From assembly GCF_043290135.1 (NCBI RefSeq), contig NC_134701.1:64177502-64241501 (forward strand): a DNA stretch of 64,000 bases, in the 5' to 3' direction. Positions 60,394-64,000 of the stretch are shown piece by piece. The position numbers were made by a program, and so were the translations under genes. The stretch is from Rhipicephalus microplus. Its lineage: Eukaryota > Arthropoda > Arachnida > Ixodida > Ixodidae. The notes beneath the pieces were generated by a model. The model was not told where the DNA came from and ran no database searches. It saw nothing but the letters and a program-made list of their open reading frames with translations. Numbering within the stretch: position 1 is the stretch's first letter; every line of letters starts with the position of its first letter.

Positions 60394-63337
60394 TTTGTTT
60401 TGTTTTGTTTCCCTGGGAGGTTGGCTCATACCCACTCAGGGGGATTGGCCAAGAAAGTGTAGTGCAGTTTTTCTGTGATCATTTTAACTATGTGCAATGA
60501 ATTGGTATTATAATAAGACTAATGTAAAAATAAAAACAACATAAAGAGAGCGAGCGAAGGAAAAGAAATCAAGTTGAGCAATATTGAGATTTGAGGTGTT
60601 ATGTTTACCACTCAGCTGCGTTTACTTCACTCTGCTCTTGAGAGTAATAAATATTTTTTTTATTGAAGATCACAAAGGTATACGCTTGGTTGCCTGAATA
60701 TAATCGCAAACGGCATTGAAAGCATCCCTGTGGCAAGGTCCCAAAGCTGAGGCGCCAAAGCTTAGCGCCATTTCCGCCGTCAATCTAAGGCCTATTTTCC
60801 GAAATGGCATAACTAGTAACCTTTTTCTAAGTATCTCGTAGCGGCGACAATACAAAAAATAATGATCTAGTGATTCCATTTCTCCGCAGAATGCGCAGAG
60901 GGGTGATGTTGTCTGACCAGCTCTGTGTAGATACAGGTTTAGGGGGGGGACACGACATCGAAATTTAGTAATTAAGACTTCGAGCTTTCTGGACTGACTC
61001 CAGTGGGGTTGCCATGGAAACATGAGGTGGTTATAGTCTGTCCATGTAATTACTTTTTCTATCGTATCAGTGGAGATTGCTGATTTTCGATATCTTATAG
61101 CCGTGATATATTCTACATCTGGCAGTATGGACAAAACTGGCCCATCAAGTGCGGCTCGTGCTGAGAATTCGGCCAATTCATTTAATCTTAATCCACAGTG
61201 ACCCGGAACCCATAGTAATCTCAGGAGTCTCAACTGCGGCGGTACTAATGTTTTGAATGTGCTTAGAATTCGAGAGTTCTCTGAAGCTGTCAGAGCTGCA
61301 CAAACTGAAAGAGAATCCGTCATTATTATTGCATTGATTTGATTTGATGGAAGTTTTCGAAGAGCTAAAATAATCGCCAAGAGCTCCGCTTCAAAAACTG
61401 GAGTAAAATCAGGCAGTCTCACTGAAAAGAACCAGTCAAGCAAATCAGAGGCAATGCCTACACCTGCCTTTTGATTATTTACGGAAGCATCTGTGGCTAT
61501 TATATTTTTAGTTTTTGCATGCTCCAAGCAATCTAATAATATGTTATTTAAAAATTTGAGGGATTGTAATTTGGCGTTTTGGGGAAATATATCATCATAC
61601 TCAATAATAACATGACAATTCGAGTCATTAGTCTCCATTACATTTGTAATGTTCACATTTATACTTTGCAGATTTTTTTGTACAAACATTATCTGAGGTG
61701 TGTGAAACCGTGGCCAATGAGCAAGAAAGAAGGCGTCTGGGTTTGCGATAAAAGCATATTGAGATCTTCTTGCCGGTAAGCTATAAAATTTTAAAAATGC
61801 TTGTACGATCAAAATTCGAAATCGACAAAGTAGTGTAGGCAGGCGCGCTTCCTGGTACGGTACGTTGATAGACACAAATCTAGGGAGTCCCAGACACATT
61901 CGCAGTGCTTCTCGCTCCAAGAGAACTAGAGGTTTCGTTTTATAAGCAGGGCCACCCGAGAATAATATGCACCCGAATTCCATGATGGGGCGCATGTACA
62001 TCTTGTACAACGTTATCAAGGTGTGCCTCCGTAACCCATATTTCCGGTTACTTAGCTTGTGTAGTAAGCCTGAAGCCCGCTGTGCTTTGGTAGTTATATA
62101 CTCTATGTGTGGACTCCAGTTAAGTTTGTCATTATAAATGATTCCCAAATATTTTATAGAGTCTACTTGCTGGATGGGTTCCTGTTTATATAAAATTGAA
62201 ATTCAAATTGGTTCAGCAAGCGGAAACGCCGTGAGCGCGCTTTTGTTGACATTTAACGATAACAAAATCGACTGCAACCAAATTTCTAACATGTTAATAT
62301 ATCTTTGTAATTTAAGTTGTAATGAGTAAATACCACAGTCAGCAGCAAATAGTGCGATGTCATCAGCATAAATGTAGACAGTAACTTCTTGATCTGTTGG
62401 AATTGTGCTCATTAAAGCATTAAATAATATTGGAGATAAGACTACTCCTTGGGGAACTCCGCGCGTTTGTTTAAATCTAGATGAGGAACATCCATCCTTG
62501 ACGCAGTAGAATTCTCTTGATTTTAAGAATTCTGCCACCCACTCAATAAAATATTGTGGGAAGTTCAATCTCTCTAGCGTATTTAACAATATGAAGTGCT
62601 CCACACTGTCATACGCCTTGGCTATGTCAAGCGTTACTAAAGCAGCGTATTGCCTTCTTTTACGCGCGAGCTGTATTCGGCTCTCTAAATCAGCATGGTC
62701 ACACCAAATTAAGAAATCACTACAAAAGCCGATTTGGTTCGGTTTTATTACTAAATTGTCTGCCATCCAGATACTTACTCGGCTATGTAGGACCCTCTCT
62801 ACTAGTTTGACCATGTTAGATGTTAGAGAGATTGGTCTGATATTATCGACTGTTAATCCTCCACCCGGATTTTTTAGTATAGAAATCACCTTTGCTATCC
62901 TCCAATCCTGCGGCACCCATGAGTTTTTTAAGGAGTAGTTAATAACATTGGCGACGTCTCGAGGCGATAAATTGAACAGAATTTTAATCATGGGTACTGT
63001 GATTCCATCTGGGCCAGGAGATGCACAGGGTAAATGTTTAATCACGTTGGATACTTAAGTCTGTGTCACTTCTTCAAAGTTAGACTTTGTCGTAGACTTG
63101 TGCCAGTTGTTTGGCCCTACTGAAGTGAATCTGCTTTCCAGACCTTTACCGATTGCCTCTAAGGTAGTGGTCATTTCTTGTGCCGACAGATTATCACAAG
63201 CTACATTAACTGGTGATGGCAAGATTTTCCGAGCTCTCATATATCGGAACAGTGCTTTCATATGTTTCGGCTTCGACAGGTATTCATAATGTCTTCTGTC
63301 ATAATCTTGTTTAGCCTGAGCTACCGTTCTTTTAAAG
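60394..63337 (-). mobile_element. I-type LINE, 2.94 kb, 5' truncated, inserted in an LTR
   Basis: Flanked by the 8 bp duplication CCCACTGC (60386-60393 and 63338-63345). The 3' end on the minus strand finishes with CAAAA-type repeats (plus strand TTTGTTTTGTTTTGTTT, 60394-60410). It contains RT and RNase H but no endonuclease. It is the least damaged LINE in the window. Confidence 0.9.
60670..63337 (-). pseudogene. LINE ORF2: RT, RNase H and C2HC end, two stops
   Basis: One reading frame from 63337 to 60670 with stops only at 63055-63057 and 62203-62205. RT has SPGPDGITVPMIKILF, LVTLDIAKAYDSVEHFIL, RGVPQGVVLSPILFN and YADDIALFAAD. RNase H has IIATDASVNNQKAGVG, FEAELLAIILALRK, IIMTDSLSVCAALT and LLWVPGHCGLRLNELAE, so all acidic residues are present. 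The end has CAFCGEMESLDHYFLYC. RT copies LINE RNA at the target and RNase H removes the template. The endonuclease is lost by 5' truncation, so the copy is dead on arrival. Confidence 0.9.
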
Positions 63338-63345
63338 CCCACTGC

Positions 63346-63371
63346 GGCACATAATCTTCTTCTTCTCTACA
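63346..63371 (-). repeat. 5' LTR, outer part
   Basis: 26 bp ending TCTCTACA on the plus strand, i.e. TGTAGAGA on the minus strand, the start of the LTR. Confidence 0.8.
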
Positions 63372-63429
63372 CTTGCATCATTTTTAGGCTAGCAATATAG
63401 CTGCATCTGCAGTCACTCAACTTAAGTTT

Positions 63430-63515
63430 TATTGCTTCTAACTAAATTGTAGAGCATCAGACATGTGTTTCCAAGGGCAGTGGGTTGTAATCCCACTGGC
63501 GGAAAGCCCCAGTTT
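63430..63515 (+). repeat. Degenerate tRNA-like sequence
   Basis: TTGTAGAGCATCAGACATG resembles the D-arm to anticodon region of a tRNA-Lys-like gene and GTGGGTTGTAATCCCACTGG a T-arm with B box. The stems are imperfect and the acceptor stem is missing. Probably a SINE head or tRNA relic. Confidence 0.4.
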
Positions 63516-64000
63516 TCGGCCAATTTAGCTAGTTTAGGCTCAGGTCAAAATATTTACACTAGTGTTTAAAAAAAGTAAGTAGCTTCACTTATGTTTTGCT
63601 TGGCTAGATTGTCCGATGGTTTACTTGGTTTCAGTAAAGAAACGAGCCTCCCGAACTATTCCTTCTGTCATACTTATTAGCTTGGGAGCATGTAAACTTC
63701 TTTTCCTAAAAATGTTGAAGTGATGCTTCAAAGCGTAGTGTGCTGATACCATCGTGAATTTTCTTGTATTTCTAGGCTGAAATTATGTTGATGTATCGAT
63801 AGAGGGCGTCTGCAATGTCGTCAAAAATGGCCTGCCAAAGCCCAAGATAAGAAATGCGGCCGACCGCACAGCTTCATAGGTGTCAGTGACAAACATCCAC
63901 GAGTTTTCATTAGCGTTCACGCAAAAACCTCGGGTAAATAAAGAAATTTTTCGTCCATGTACATGTGACATGAGCTTGATTAACGTTCCTATAGTTCATA
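63516..64000. other. No recognisable feature
   Basis: A 62-codon minus frame (63783-63971) has no motif I recognise. Confidence 0.5.

Larger units (their letters stand above)
56980..63371 (-). mobile_element. Rearranged Ty3/gypsy element with a LINE in its 5' LTR
   Basis: The 3' LTR is at 56980-57148. The 5' LTR is split into 60249-60393 and 63346-63371 by a LINE. Gag (59345-60181), the end of RT with RNase H (58423-59165) and integrase (57180-58420) are on the minus strand. Protease and most of RT are missing, and an LTR in the opposite orientation (about 59171-59339) sits in their place. The primer-binding motif TGGTGGAGGTGCGGGG reads on the minus strand next to the 5' LTR. Confidence 0.85.

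Overview
The window looks like nuclear DNA from a hard tick, most likely a metastriate ixodid such as Rhipicephalus, Hyalomma or Dermacentor. The reasons are a tRNA-derived SINE resembling the tick Ruka family (two copies), arrays of a ~146 bp tandem repeat, and degenerate arthropod Ty3/gypsy, I-, RTE- and CR1-type retroelements with almost no unique sequence between them. I found no convincing host protein gene, no rRNA, no intact tRNA and no prokaryotic feature. The genus is an inference from memory of repeat families, not a search result.

Layout. 1-2.9 kb: unassigned DNA, a Gag fragment, a short 146-bp repeat array, a SINE and a (TG)n tract. 2.9-4.8 kb: a small LTR element with ~106 bp LTRs. 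4.8-11.6 kb: a gypsy element on the minus strand carrying a nested 1,440 bp solo LTR with an exact 5 bp target duplication. 11.6-20.5 kb: a composite repeat (146-bp units, then GATA/GATG repeats, then a short tail) split by a dispersed element called 'element A' here and by a complete gypsy element (13587-19230). 21.4-28.5 kb: a full-length but broken I-type LINE with a 12 bp target duplication and three nested insertions. 28.8-39.1 kb: long (TA)n tracts, hammerhead-ribozyme-like inverted repeats, two 5'-truncated gypsy copies with intact integrase frames, and one complete gypsy element (33652-38851). 39.1-42.4 kb: LINE fragments and a SINE. 42.4-51.6 kb: pieces of what looks like one old RTE-type LINE, split by a SINE, other LINE pieces, a complete copy of the 146-bp composite element and a CR1-like LINE. 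51.6-55.4 kb: mostly nothing recognisable. 55.4-56.5 kb: an isolated LTR followed by a triplicated leader. 57.0-63.4 kb: a rearranged gypsy element whose 5' LTR is split by an RNase-H-bearing LINE with an 8 bp target duplication.

The elements do not cooperate as a pathway. What the window records is layering: target duplications and split reading frames give a relative order of insertion. The gypsy elements share a primer-binding-site motif (TGGTGGAG or TGGTGGAA) and repeatedly sit in TATA-rich targets. The most original structures are (1) the composite element with an end hairpin, ~146 bp tandem core, tetranucleotide tract and conserved tail, whose architecture recalls Helentron-derived elements with central tandem repeats; (2) hammerhead-like cores arranged as inverted pairs; and (3) element A, with an internal 44-bp array behind a TATA-like box.
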